18,042 nucleotides of DNA from Bacteroidales bacterium (GCA_016281295.1 JAEEII010000003.1:1-18042); one strand, 5' to 3'. Positions 8,866 through 16,283 are shown, counted from the first letter of the stretch. Translations and numbers: made by a program. The notes: a model not told the origin generated them from the letters alone.

Positions 8866-9354
8866 ATGAAAAAAATGATTTTGATAGGACTTCTTCTCAT
8901 CGCCATACCCCTGTTTCATGGCTGCAAGGAACCCATGGTAAGTCCCTATTATCCAAACGCCATCATCAACTTCACCATCTATCCTAATGAGATTCATTAT
9001 CACGACCTAAACACGGTGAGTGGCTGGATGTATCTCACCTCCGACTATGAAAGCACAAGCCGAGGCATCATCGTGTACCGTCTTTCTGAATATGAATTCA
9101 TAGCCTACGACCGTCTTCCTCCCAACGAGCCAAACGCCTGCTGCGACGCCCAAGGAAACTGCACGCGATTGGTGGTGGAGTTTCCCTACGTGGTTGATCA
9201 TTGCAACAACGCATATTACAACATCATTAACGGCGAAATCATCATCAGCGAATCACTTGACATGGTTCCTGATTTCCCCACTGACAGCGTCATTTATCCG
9301 TTAATCCAATATCACACCAGCTATAACGGCAATGAATTACACATCTACAATTAA
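8866..9354 (+). CDS. Lipoprotein with a degenerate Rieske-like fold
   Basis: The 162-residue product has a signal sequence with lipobox LFHGC (Cys20), so the mature protein should be lipid-anchored in the envelope. The pattern GIIVYRLSEYEFIAYDRLPP, then NACCDAQGNCTRLVVE, then VDHCNNAYYNIINGEI and a final HTSYNGNELHIYN resembles the order of strands and the second cluster-binding loop (C..YNI.NG) of Rieske [2Fe-2S] domains. The histidines of the usual CxH and CxxH ligand boxes are absent, while four Cys (in ACC, GNC and DHC) remain. It therefore probably keeps the fold but not a classical cluster; a different metal site or structural disulfides are possible. I recall similar Rieske-like lipoproteins of unknown role in Bacteroidota. 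ATG 8866 is preferred over the in-frame ATG at 8875 because it keeps the two N-terminal lysines. Gene call strong, fold assignment tentative. Confidence 0.78.
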   Translation: MKKMILIGLLLIAIPLFHGCKEPMVSPYYPNAIINFTIYPNEIHYHDLNTVSGWMYLTSDYESTSRGIIVYRLSEYEFIAYDRLPPNEPNACCDAQGNCTRLVVEFPYVVDHCNNAYYNIINGEIIISESLDMVPDFPTDSVIYPLIQYHTSYNGNELHIYN

Positions 9355-9459
9355 TCATTTAATTCAATGATTATTAGATAGATAAAAACATTTTGTTGGT
9401 TCCAATCGAAATAATGGAAACGATTTTTTCTTCGTAATCCGAGCCAAGGATGTACTTTC

Positions 9460-9491
9460 GCAGTGGTATTTGTAACCACTGCTTTTAGTTT
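9460..9491 (+). terminator. Rho-independent terminator downstream of the Rieske-like lipoprotein gene
   Basis: GCAGTGGT (9460-9467) and ACCACTGC (9475-9482) form a perfect 8-bp stem with a 7-nt loop, followed on the plus strand by TTTTAGTTTTT. No T-run follows it on the minus strand, so it should work mainly for the plus-strand gene; it abuts the stop codon of the convergent DAHP synthase gene. A weaker 7-bp dyad (9352-9358 with 9367-9373) overlaps the lipoprotein stop codon. Confidence 0.65.
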
Positions 9492-10532
9492 TTACTGCTC
9501 ATAATCGTCCATGATATCCGTTTGACGGCGAATGGAAGCTTGGTGGATAGCTTCAAAGATGCCCGCGACGAGGTCTGGCGACAATCCTAGATCCTCTCCC
9601 ACCGCGACATGGTCGGAGAGGATTTTTTTCCATCGGTCCATCTGCACCACCGTGATGTTGTTCTTCTTTTTGTACTCGCCGATACGGGCGCTGACTTCCA
9701 TGCGTCGCGCGATGAGCTGAAGGATCTCGCTGTCGATGTCATCGATTTCCCCACGAAGGCTGGCAAGGTCGCGTTCCACATCGACGGAGCTATGGGAACG
9801 AATGATGAGACTGTCGAGCAAACCTCTCAGGGCTTCAGGGGTGATCTGTTGGCGCGCATCGGTCAACGCCTCCTGGGGACGGATGTGGCATTCAATCATC
9901 AAGCCATCGGTGGCAAGGTCCAAGGCTTTCTGAGCCGTGGCCTGAAGCAGCTCGGTACAACCACAGATATGGCTGATGTCGGTAATCACCGGCACATCGA
10001 GCAACCTCTTCAGTTCGATGGGAATCTCCCACATCGGATAGTTGCGGTAAGGTGACTCCTTATAATAAGAGAAGCCGCGATGGATGGCTGACAGATGAGT
10101 CAGCCCCGCTTTTTGAAAACGCTCGAAAGCGCCAATCCAGAGTTTCAAGTCGGACGAGACGGGGTTCTTGATAAACACAGGGACATCCATCCCTTGCAAG
10201 GCATCGGCCAGCTGCTGCACCGAGAAGGGATTGACCACGGTACGAGCGCCAATCCAGAGGGCATCGACCTCATAACGCAAAGCAAGTTCGACATGTTCAG
10301 GAGTTGCCACCTCGGTGGCAGTGGGTAACCCCGTCTCCTTTTTGGCTTGAAGAAGCCATCTAAGGCCTTCGACACCTCGGCCCTCGAAGGCATCGGGGCG
10401 GGTACGCGGTTTCCAGATCCCACCGCGTAAAAGCTTCACCTCGGGGAACGCAGCCAAGGCACGCGCGGTGGCGAGGATCTGAGTCTCACTCTCCACACTG
10501 CAAGGGCCGGCGATAATAAATGGATATTTCAT
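9492..10532 (-). CDS. Bifunctional DAHP synthase / chorismate mutase
   Basis: The 346-residue protein joins two shikimate-pathway enzymes. Residues 1-245 are a type I DAHP synthase of the short class, condensing phosphoenolpyruvate with erythrose 4-phosphate: AGPCSVES (8-15), WKPRTRPDAFEG (40-51), IHRGF (150-154). By analogy with the Thermotoga enzyme the metal ligands would be Cys11, His188 (DISH), Glu214 (MIECH) and Asp225. Residues about 255-340 are an AroQ-type chorismate mutase helix bundle (LRGEIDDIDSEILQLIARRM, IGEYKKKN). The same fusion order is known in Bacteroidota; in the Prevotella enzyme the two domains depend on each other and prephenate gives feedback control, so that is a fair inference here. 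No pheA or tyrA neighbour is present. The -7 box lies only 5 nt before the ATG and there is no other plausible start, which suggests a leaderless mRNA. Divergent from asnS. Confidence 0.95.
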   Translation of the reverse strand: MKYPFIIAGPCSVESETQILATARALAAFPEVKLLRGGIWKPRTRPDAFEGRGVEGLRWLLQAKKETGLPTATEVATPEHVELALRYEVDALWIGARTVVNPFSVQQLADALQGMDVPVFIKNPVSSDLKLWIGAFERFQKAGLTHLSAIHRGFSYYKESPYRNYPMWEIPIELKRLLDVPVITDISHICGCTELLQATAQKALDLATDGLMIECHIRPQEALTDARQQITPEALRGLLDSLIIRSHSSVDVERDLASLRGEIDDIDSEILQLIARRMEVSARIGEYKKKNNITVVQMDRWKKILSDHVAVGEDLGLSPDLVAGIFEAIHQASIRRQTDIMDDYEQ

Positions 10533-10537
10533 AGTTG

Positions 10538-10545
10538 CAAATATA
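10538..10545 (-). promoter_or_regulatory. -7 element of the DAHP synthase/chorismate mutase gene
   Basis: Minus-strand TATATTTG (10545-10538) matches TAnnTTTG and ends 5 nt before the ATG (10532). No matching -33 box is evident. No attenuator or leader peptide can fit between this element and the start codon. Confidence 0.5.
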
Positions 10546-10577
10546 CGTCATTTTTATTCGTTCATGATTTTTTTTCG

Positions 10578-10585
10578 TAACTTTG
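10578..10585 (+). promoter_or_regulatory. -7 element of asnS
   Basis: TAACTTTG is an exact TAnnTTTG match about 45 nt upstream of the GTG start of asnS. An in-frame TTG at 10583 lies inside this element and so cannot be the start. Confidence 0.55.
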
Positions 10586-10596
10586 CACATTATTAA

Positions 10597-10620
10597 CCTC
10601 CTCCCCCTTAGGGGGAAAAA
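10597..10620 (+). promoter_or_regulatory. GC hairpin in the asnS leader
   Basis: CCCCC (10603-10607), TTA, GGGGG (10611-10615) forms a tight 5-bp G/C hairpin, preceded by CCTCCT and followed by a run of six A. It lies in the predicted asnS 5' leader, 15 nt before the GTG. It may sequester the purine-rich GGGGGAAAAAA stretch that is the only ribosome-binding-site-like sequence there. Confidence 0.4.
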
Positions 10621-10630
10621 ATATTATATC

Positions 10631-12070
10631 GTGAAAAGAGTAGAAATCAAGCAAGCCTTGCAGATGCAGGCTTCGGAAGAAGAGATTACAGTAATGGGCT
10701 GGGTGCGCAACAAGCGCGGCAGCAAAAACGTGGCGTTCATCGCCTTGAACGACGGATCGACCATCAACAACCTGCAATTGGTCATTGACCTGAACGTCAT
10801 CCCTGAAGAAAAGCTGGCGCTCATGCACGCTGGGGCCTCTTTATGGGCCAAAGGCGTTCTAGTAGCCTCGATGGGCAGCGGTCAGGCCGTGGAGCTCTCC
10901 GTGAAGGAGATCGGGCTTTTCGGTCCCGCCAATCCTGATGAATATCCTCTGCAACCCAAGAAACACTCGTTGGAGTTCCTCCGCGACATCGCCCATCTGC
11001 GTTTCCGCACCAACACCTTCGGCGCTGTGATGCGTCTGCGCCACGCCATGGTGTTCGCCATCCATAAGTTCTTCACCGAGCGGGGCTTCTACAACATCCA
11101 CACTCCCCTCATCACTGCCTCTGACTGTGAAGGTGCCGGCGAGATGTTCCAGGTCACCACACTCGACCTGAACAACCCACCTCGCGACGAGCAGGGTAAC
11201 ATCGACTATAAGCAGGACTTCTTCGGCAAGTCCACCAACCTCACCGTCTCCGGACAACTGGAAGGCGAGCTGGCTGCCACGGCATTGGGCAAGATCTATA
11301 CCTTCGGCCCCACTTTCCGTGCCGAGAACTCCAATACTACTCGTCACCTGGCCGAGTTCTGGATGATTGAACCTGAGATGGCCTTTTACGACATCAACGA
11401 CAACATGGACCTCGCCGAGGAAATGTTGAAATACCTGATCCAATATGCCTTGGACAACAACATGGACGACCTCCAATTCCTCAGCAAGCGCCTCCAAGAC
11501 GAGGAGAAAGGCAAGAAAGAGGAAGACAAATCCATGGAACTCATCAGCAAGCTCCATTTCGTGCTTGAGCATGAGTTTGTGCGTTTGACCTATACCGAGG
11601 CCATCGACATTCTGCGCAACTCTAACTACAACAAGAAAGGCAAGTTCCAATATCCCGTCACAGGATGGGGCATTGACTTGCAGTCGGAACACGAGCGTTA
11701 CCTTGTGGAGAAACACTTCCAGAAGCCTGTCATCCTGACGGACTATCCGAAGGAGATCAAGGCCTTCTACATGAAACAGAATGAAGATGGCAAGACCGTC
11801 CGCGCCATGGACGTGCTATTCCCCGGCATCGGCGAGATCATCGGAGGCTCGGAACGCGAGACCGATATCAACAAGATCCTCGAACGCATGCACGAAGTAG
11901 GCATCCCCGAGGAGTCGATGAACTGGTACCTCGACAGCCGTCGTTTCGGCTCCGTGCCACACTCCGGCTACGGCCTCGGCTTCGAACGTCTGCTGCTCTT
12001 CATCACCGGCATGACTAACATCCGTGACGTCATCCCCTTCCCAAGAACCCCGAAAAACTGCCTTTATTAA
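10631..12070 (+). CDS. asnS: Asparaginyl-tRNA synthetase
   Basis: From the GTG at 10631 the product is 479 residues, the usual size for bacterial AsnRS. It charges tRNA-Asn with asparagine in the cytoplasm. The N-terminal OB-fold anticodon-binding domain is at about 17-96 ([20 protein letters not shown]). Class II motif 1 lies around 147-168, motif 2 is [16 protein letters not shown] (229-244), and motif 3 is GLGFERLLL (448-456). The EFWMIEPE context marks AsnRS rather than AspRS. The frame is open further upstream, but its only upstream start is a TTG inside the promoter; GTG followed by KRVEIKQAL matches the expected N-terminus. rpoN follows 92 bases later without its own promoter motif, so the two are probably co-transcribed. 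Confidence 0.95.
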   Translation: MKRVEIKQALQMQASEEEITVMGWVRNKRGSKNVAFIALNDGSTINNLQLVIDLNVIPEEKLALMHAGASLWAKGVLVASMGSGQAVELSVKEIGLFGPANPDEYPLQPKKHSLEFLRDIAHLRFRTNTFGAVMRLRHAMVFAIHKFFTERGFYNIHTPLITASDCEGAGEMFQVTTLDLNNPPRDEQGNIDYKQDFFGKSTNLTVSGQLEGELAATALGKIYTFGPTFRAENSNTTRHLAEFWMIEPEMAFYDINDNMDLAEEMLKYLIQYALDNNMDDLQFLSKRLQDEEKGKKEEDKSMELISKLHFVLEHEFVRLTYTEAIDILRNSNYNKKGKFQYPVTGWGIDLQSEHERYLVEKHFQKPVILTDYPKEIKAFYMKQNEDGKTVRAMDVLFPGIGEIIGGSERETDINKILERMHEVGIPEESMNWYLDSRRFGSVPHSGYGLGFERLLLFITGMTNIRDVIPFPRTPKNCLY

Positions 12071-12077
12071 TGAATAA

Positions 12078-12154
12078 TTAGGAGTGAGAAACAACCTCTT
12101 AGCTGTTTCTCACTCCTAACCTCCCGAATAATCCTCACTCCTCACTCCTAACTC
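12078..12154 (+). repeat. Inverted repeat with 7-nt words in the asnS-rpoN gap, with two possible right arms
   Basis: TTAGGAGTGAGAAACA (12078-12093) is a perfect reverse complement of 12104-12119 (16 bp, 10-nt loop). The 12 bases at 12109-12120 (CTCACTCCTAAC) recur at 12141-12152, so the outer part of the left arm can pair with either copy. Around the second copy the 7-mers CTCACTC, CTCACTC, CTAACTC run in tandem (12134-12154). No T-run follows, so it is not a standard intrinsic terminator. Confidence 0.8.
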
Positions 12155-12162
12155 CAAAGAAA

Positions 12163-13692
12163 ATGAGCGATCAAAAGTTAACACAGATTCAACGCCAAGA
12201 GCTGAAGCTGTCACCACAACAGATTCAGCTGATGAAGCTGTTACAACTCCCCTTGATGGAACTGGAACAGCGCATCAAAGAAGAGATTGAGGCTAACCCC
12301 GCCCTCGACGACAACGAGAATCCCGACGAAAACGAACCCCTCACCGAGGATGAGGGTATGCCCAGCGACAGCGACAACCCTAACGACAATGATGACAACG
12401 GTGAGAACGATGACTATAACGACGACGAAATCACCATCAACAAAGACGAGGAGTTCGACTTGAACGACTATCTGCCTGACGAGGACGAATACGACTACGC
12501 CTACAAGCTGCAAGCCAACAACCACAGCCGCGACGACGAGGAGTATCAGGCCCCCATCACCCACGAAGAGTCGTTCCAAGATTATCTGATCCAACAATTG
12601 GGGTACCATGAACTAACCGAAGAAGAAGAAATCATCGGCGAGACCATCATTGGAAACCTCGACGACAACGGATACCTGAGCCGACCCATCACCAATATCG
12701 TTGATGACCTGTTGTTCACCATGAACCTGGAAACCACCGAAGAGGAGGTGCGCAAAGTGTTGAATGTCGTTCAGCAACTCGACCCGCCAGGCATTGGCGC
12801 CACCGACTTGCAGGAATGTCTGCTCATCCAGCTTCAACGACTTCAAGATGAGAACCGTTTCAACGACTATTCGCTCAGCATCACCATCATCAAGGATTAT
12901 TTCGAGGAGTTCACCAAGAAACACTACGACAAGATTGCCAAAAAAACGGGTGCTAACAACCGACAGCTGAAGGCTGCGTTGGATGAAATCCTCAAACTCA
13001 ACCCGAAACCTGGCGACACCTCCACATCTGGTGCAAGAGTCAGCCATTATATCACCCCCGACTTCTTCATCTCCATCAAAGACGGCACCCTGGACCTCTC
13101 GTTAGATGGACGCAACAGTCCCGACCTGAAAGTCAACAAACAATATGTGAGGATGCTCGACGACTTCTCGAAGACCAAGGCCTCACGGAGCCAGCAGGAG
13201 GCCGTGCAGTTCGTCAAACAGAAGATCGACAGCGCGAAATGGTTCATCGACGCCATCAAACAACGTCAGCATACCCTTTACATCACCATGAGAGCCATCA
13301 TGGACATGCAACAGGAATATTTCCTCACCGGCGATGACACCAAGCTGAAACCCATGATCTTGAAAGACATCGCCGAGAAGGTGGGATTGGACATCTCCAC
13401 CATCTCAAGAGTGGCCAACAGCAAGTACGTGCAGACCCCATACGGCACCTTCCTGCTGAAGACTTTCTTCAGCGAAGGCATCACCAACGAGGAAGGCGAA
13501 GAGGTCTCGACCCGTGAGATCAAGAAAATCATGCAGGACTGCATCGAAGAAGAGGACAAGCGCAAGCCCATGACCGACGAGGAGCTGATGATCGTCCTGA
13601 AAGACAAAGGCTACCCTATCGCCCGCCGTACCGTCGCAAAATACCGCGAACAGCTCGGCATCCCCGTAGCGCGGCTGAGAAAAGAGTTATAA
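12163..13692 (+). CDS. rpoN: RNA polymerase sigma-54 factor
   Basis: The 509-residue product is sigma-54, which directs RNA polymerase to -24/-12 promoters and needs AAA+ activators to open them. Region I (1-50) has the glutamine/leucine pattern LKLSPQQIQLMKLLQLPLMELEQ that contacts activators. Residues about 50-128 are an extremely acidic linker (region II), with stretches such as SDSDNPNDNDDNGENDD. The core-binding domain follows (about 134-330), then a helix-turn-helix (ILKDIAEKVGLDISTISRVA, 399-418), and the RpoN box ARRTVAKYRE (487-496), complete and canonical. No activator gene or -24/-12 promoter was noticed in the window. There is no TAnnTTTG motif in the 92-base gap before it, so transcription probably reads through from asnS across a hairpin. 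Convergent with ruvB. Confidence 0.96.
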   Translation: MSDQKLTQIQRQELKLSPQQIQLMKLLQLPLMELEQRIKEEIEANPALDDNENPDENEPLTEDEGMPSDSDNPNDNDDNGENDDYNDDEITINKDEEFDLNDYLPDEDEYDYAYKLQANNHSRDDEEYQAPITHEESFQDYLIQQLGYHELTEEEEIIGETIIGNLDDNGYLSRPITNIVDDLLFTMNLETTEEEVRKVLNVVQQLDPPGIGATDLQECLLIQLQRLQDENRFNDYSLSITIIKDYFEEFTKKHYDKIAKKTGANNRQLKAALDEILKLNPKPGDTSTSGARVSHYITPDFFISIKDGTLDLSLDGRNSPDLKVNKQYVRMLDDFSKTKASRSQQEAVQFVKQKIDSAKWFIDAIKQRQHTLYITMRAIMDMQQEYFLTGDDTKLKPMILKDIAEKVGLDISTISRVANSKYVQTPYGTFLLKTFFSEGITNEEGEEVSTREIKKIMQDCIEEEDKRKPMTDEELMIVLKDKGYPIARRTVAKYREQLGIPVARLRKEL

Positions 13693-13755
13693 GAATTGAG
13701 AATTGAGAGTTGAAAGTTGAGAATTTTTCCGATAGGCAACTCTCAATTCTCAATT
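13693..13755 (+). repeat. Inverted repeat of 7-nt words between rpoN and ruvB
   Basis: GAATTGA, GAATTGA, GAGTTGA, AAGTTGA, GAATTTT run in tandem from 13693 to 13727. The 19 bases at 13694-13712 are a perfect reverse complement of 13737-13755, with a 24-nt loop. The element begins directly after the rpoN stop and its right arm covers the ruvB stop codon (13750-13752). It probably serves as the shared 3' end of both transcripts. Confidence 0.85.
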
Positions 13756-14781
13756 AAACAGGTCCAGTTCTCCGGTTTTGGAGATTCGGGTTTTACCTAA
13801 GTGTTTATAAGCGATTTCGGTGCATTCACGGCCACGTGGGGTGCGCATGAGATAACCTTCCTGGATGAGGAAAGGCTCATACACCTCCTCGATGGTGCCT
13901 GGGTCCTCGCCTACTGCCGTGGCGATGGTGTTGACACCGACAGGACCACCTTTGAACTTATCGATGATAGTACACAAAATCTTATTGTCCATGACATCCA
14001 AGCCATGTTCATCGACATTCAAAGCTGAGAGGCCGACGCGTGCGATCTCCACGTTGATGCGTCCATCACCCTGGATCTGGGCGAAGTCGCGCACCCGGCG
14101 CAGCAACAAGTTGGCGATACGCGGGGTGCCTCGGCTACGACGGGCGATCTCGTAGGCAGCGGTGTCGTCGATAGGCACCCTTAAGATACCTGCGGAACGT
14201 TTCACGATACCAGCCAAGGTCTTCGCATCATAATATTCCAGACGAAGGTTGATGCCAAAGCGGGAACGCAACGGAGCCGTCAGCAGTCCCGAACGGGTGG
14301 TGGCACCGATCAGCGTGAAAGGATTCAAGGCAATCTGGATGCTGCGGGCATTGGGACCTGACTCAATCATGATGTCGATCCGGTAGTCCTCCATAGCTGA
14401 ATACAGATACTCCTCCACCACGGGGCTCAGACGATGGATCTCATCGATAAATAGCACATCATTGGGTTCCAGTCCTGTCAACAGTCCCGCAAGGTTACCC
14501 GGCTTGTCAAGCACCGGACCCGAGGTCATCTTCATGTTGACACCCAGTTCATGGGCGATGATATGCGACAAAGTGGTCTTGCCTAACCCAGGAGGGCCAT
14601 GAAGCAAGGTATGGTCCAAGGCCTCGCCGCGTTGCGCCGCCGCTTTGACGAAGACACGGAGGTTGTCAACCACCTGTTTCTGTCCGGCAAAGCTGCTGAA
14701 CGCGTCAGGACGCAACACATTTTCCAGGTCTTTTTCAGCCTTGGAGAGATGGGAACTGTTAGCATCGAGATTACTATTCAT
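13750..14781 (-). CDS. ruvB: Holliday junction branch migration ATPase RuvB
   Basis: The 343-residue product is full length for RuvB, the hexameric AAA+ motor that with RuvA drives branch migration of Holliday junctions. Walker A is GPPGLGKTT (62-70), Walker B/DEIH is at 113-116, sensor 1 is ATTR (160-163), the arginine-finger segment is LRSRFG (171-176), and sensor 2 is [13 protein letters not shown] (218-230). The C-terminal winged helix carries [20 protein letters not shown] and MRTPRGRE. The start is the ATG at 14779-14781, 20 nt downstream of a good -7 box. ruvA and ruvC are not adjacent. Its last codons and stop lie inside the intergenic inverted repeat shared with rpoN. Confidence 0.97.
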   Translation of the reverse strand: MNSNLDANSSHLSKAEKDLENVLRPDAFSSFAGQKQVVDNLRVFVKAAAQRGEALDHTLLHGPPGLGKTTLSHIIAHELGVNMKMTSGPVLDKPGNLAGLLTGLEPNDVLFIDEIHRLSPVVEEYLYSAMEDYRIDIMIESGPNARSIQIALNPFTLIGATTRSGLLTAPLRSRFGINLRLEYYDAKTLAGIVKRSAGILRVPIDDTAAYEIARRSRGTPRIANLLLRRVRDFAQIQGDGRINVEIARVGLSALNVDEHGLDVMDNKILCTIIDKFKGGPVGVNTIATAVGEDPGTIEEVYEPFLIQEGYLMRTPRGRECTEIAYKHLGKTRISKTGELDLFN

Positions 14782-14801
14782 CGCTTTTTCTTTCTGGGCT
14801 A

Positions 14802-14809
14802 CAAAAATA
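14802..14809 (-). promoter_or_regulatory. -7 element of ruvB
   Basis: Minus-strand TATTTTTG (14809-14802) is an exact TAnnTTTG match 20 nt before the ATG. A -33 box is not clear. It is back to back with the promoter region of the divergent SPOR gene. Confidence 0.5.
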
Positions 14810-14823
14810 AGAAAAAAGATTTG

Positions 14824-14831
14824 TAATTTAG
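14824..14831 (+). promoter_or_regulatory. Imperfect -7 element of the SPOR-domain gene
   Basis: TAATTTAG matches TAnnTTTG in all but one fixed base and lies 25 nt before the ATG at 14857. It is the best candidate in the 75-base divergent gap. Confidence 0.35.
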
Positions 14832-14856
14832 CAGCCCGAAAAGAGATACAAGAAAA

Positions 14857-15321
14857 ATGAGGAGAATTTTGTTTATGGCTCTCTTAGCCATCCTTGCCAC
14901 CAGTGTTTATGGGCAAAAGAAAGGGACACTGAATGTTGACCAAGACAGCCGCGTCGAGAGGCTTATGAAGAAACAACGTGACGTGTATGCGGCGAACAAC
15001 ACGATGAATGGCTACCGCGTGCAGATTTTCATGGAGATCGGCAACGAAGCCATCCGTCATGCCGAGTCCATGAAACGCAAATTCACCGAGGCCTTCCCTG
15101 AACTACCCGTTTACCTCTCTTACGACCAGCCTTATTATCGGTTAAGGGTGGGCGACTTCCGCAACCGCGTGGAAGCCGAGAAATACATGAGGCTGATCAA
15201 ACCCAAGTTCAGCCTGGCTTTTGTCACCGCCGACATCATCAACCCGCCCAAGGCCTTGCCGGAAGTCACTCTTGAAGAGATGTTCGAGGACGAAGGAGAA
15301 GAAACTTTCGACGAAGAGTAA
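14857..15321 (+). CDS. Exported SPOR-domain protein
   Basis: The 154-residue product has a signal peptide ([19 protein letters not shown], cleavage before Q20) and no lipobox, so it should be periplasmic. A SPOR domain spans about residues 51-126, from [15 protein letters not shown] through [20 protein letters not shown] to [15 protein letters not shown] domains bind peptidoglycan stripped of stem peptides, as found at division sites. The tail after 133 is short and acidic ([16 protein letters not shown]). There is no catalytic domain, so a scaffold or targeting role at the septum is the likely inference. Divergent from ruvB and convergent with deoC, so it is a single-gene unit. Confidence 0.88.
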   Translation: MRRILFMALLAILATSVYGQKKGTLNVDQDSRVERLMKKQRDVYAANNTMNGYRVQIFMEIGNEAIRHAESMKRKFTEAFPELPVYLSYDQPYYRLRVGDFRNRVEAEKYMRLIKPKFSLAFVTADIINPPKALPEVTLEEMFEDEGEETFDEE

Positions 15322-15322
15322 G

Positions 15323-15393
15323 GGAGTGAGAGGTTAGACGTTAAAGGTTAGAGGGCTCCTTCAGAATTATGGCCTTTTACCTTTTACTTCTTA
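15323..15393 (+). repeat. Imperfect inverted repeat of 7-nt words between the SPOR gene and deoC
   Basis: GGAGTGA, GAGGTTA, GACGTTA, AAGGTTA, GAGGGCT run in tandem from 15323 to 15357. The other arm has CCTTTTA, CCTTTTA, CTTCTTA (15373-15393). The 20 bases at 15337-15356 match the reverse complement of 15371-15390 at 15 positions, with a 14-nt loop. The right arm includes the deoC stop codon (15384-15386). Confidence 0.7.
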
Positions 15394-16235
15394 GCATTCT
15401 GAATCTCGTTGAGGATGAGACCTGCGAGACGGCTGGTGCCAACACGGAAGAGATTCGGGTTAAGCCATGGTTCGCCAAGGATATGTTTCACTAAATAATA
15501 ATAGGTGAGTGCGTCCTCTGGGGTCTTCATGCCACCTGCGGGTTTGAATCCGACCCTGATGCCTGTGGCATCATAGTATTCCTTGATGGTGTCTATCATG
15601 ATGATGGCGGCCAACGGTGTGGCTGCTACTGGCACCTTACCCGTGGAGGTCTTGATGAAGTCAGCTCCAGCGAGGATGGCCAGTTCAGAGGCCTTGCGGA
15701 TGTTCTCCACAGTCTTCAGCTCACCAGTCTCAAGGATGACTTTTAAGTGGGCCTTTTCACCGCAAGTCGCTTTGATGGTCTTGATTTCGTCGAAGACCTC
15801 GTCGTAGCGACCTGCGAGGAAAGTGCCGCGCGAGATGACCATATCCACCTCGTCAGCACCCTCATTCACGCAGTACTCCACCTCTTTCACCTTGAGGTCG
15901 AAAGGCATCTGCCCCGAGGGGAAGCAACAAGCCACCGTAGCCACACGGATGCCACTACCCTTCAGCAATTCCTTGGCTTGACGCACAAAGGGACTGTAGA
16001 TGCAGATGGCAGGCACGGAGAGATGCGGATTTTGTTTCGGGAAGTCAAGAGCCTTGGCACAGAAGTCGCTTATCTTTTCAGCATTGTCAAAGGCTTCCAA
16101 GGTGGTGAAGTCGATGCTTTGGAAGATGGTGCGCAGGGCTTCCATTTCGTTATCGTGTTTCTTCTCGATGTTGATGATTTGCGCAATGCGCTCGTTAAGA
16201 GCGGCTTCGCTATGGGTGTAGGGTTGGAATTTCAT
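15384..16235 (-). CDS. deoC: Deoxyribose-phosphate aldolase
   Basis: The 283-residue product cleaves 2-deoxyribose 5-phosphate to acetaldehyde and glyceraldehyde 3-phosphate, the last step of deoxynucleoside catabolism, in the cytoplasm. It is a class I (Schiff-base) TIM barrel. The catalytic lysine should be Lys195 in FIKTSTGK, with the helper Lys231 in VGFKPAGG and Asp131 in ADEVDMVIS. It is longer than the short ~220-residue bacterial forms because of an N-terminal helical extension (about 1-45) that I recall from Bacteroidota versions. No phosphorylase or deoB neighbour is present, so it is an isolated gene with its own promoter. Convergent with the SPOR gene, with its 3' end inside the intergenic repeat. 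Confidence 0.95.
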   Translation of the reverse strand: MKFQPYTHSEAALNERIAQIINIEKKHDNEMEALRTIFQSIDFTTLEAFDNAEKISDFCAKALDFPKQNPHLSVPAICIYSPFVRQAKELLKGSGIRVATVACCFPSGQMPFDLKVKEVEYCVNEGADEVDMVISRGTFLAGRYDEVFDEIKTIKATCGEKAHLKVILETGELKTVENIRKASELAILAGADFIKTSTGKVPVAATPLAAIIMIDTIKEYYDATGIRVGFKPAGGMKTPEDALTYYYLVKHILGEPWLNPNLFRVGTSRLAGLILNEIQNAKK

Positions 16236-16255
16236 GATGATAAATGTTGATGTTG

Positions 16256-16263
16256 CAAAGATA
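16256..16263 (-). promoter_or_regulatory. -7 element of deoC
   Basis: Minus-strand TATCTTTG (16263-16256) is an exact TAnnTTTG match, 20 nt before the deoC ATG. Confidence 0.5.
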
Positions 16264-16275
16264 ACAAAAAACTCC

Positions 16276-16283
16276 TACTTTTG
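16276..16283 (+). promoter_or_regulatory. -7 element of the acyltransferase gene
   Basis: TACTTTTG is an exact TAnnTTTG match, 15 nt before the ATG at 16299 and 12 nt from the opposing deoC element, so the two promoters are back to back in a 63-base gap. Confidence 0.5.

Noticed and set aside
8788..9003. N-terminal extension of the small basic lipoprotein gene
   Set aside because: It would bury the lipoprotein signal in the middle of the protein, and it crosses both its own promoter and the start of the divergent gene.
9453..9482. Promoter-like TACTTTCG directly before the hairpin at 9460-9482, suggesting a small RNA
   Set aside because: The box has a mismatch at a fixed position, and any transcript would consist only of the terminator hairpin. 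A simple terminator explains the sequence.
10583..10630. Upstream extension of asnS to a TTG start
   Set aside because: The TTG lies inside the -7 promoter element, so it would not be transcribed in full; the GTG at 10631 gives the expected N-terminus.
10859..11716. A 285-residue minus-strand open frame inside asnS
   Set aside because: It is antisense to the conserved catalytic core of AsnRS and its product is a Val/Glu/Leu-rich mirror of GC-rich codons, with no promoter motif.
12078..12119. Standard intrinsic terminator of asnS
   Set aside because: The 16-bp stem is strong but no T-run follows, and rpoN downstream lacks its own promoter motif, so complete termination here is unlikely.
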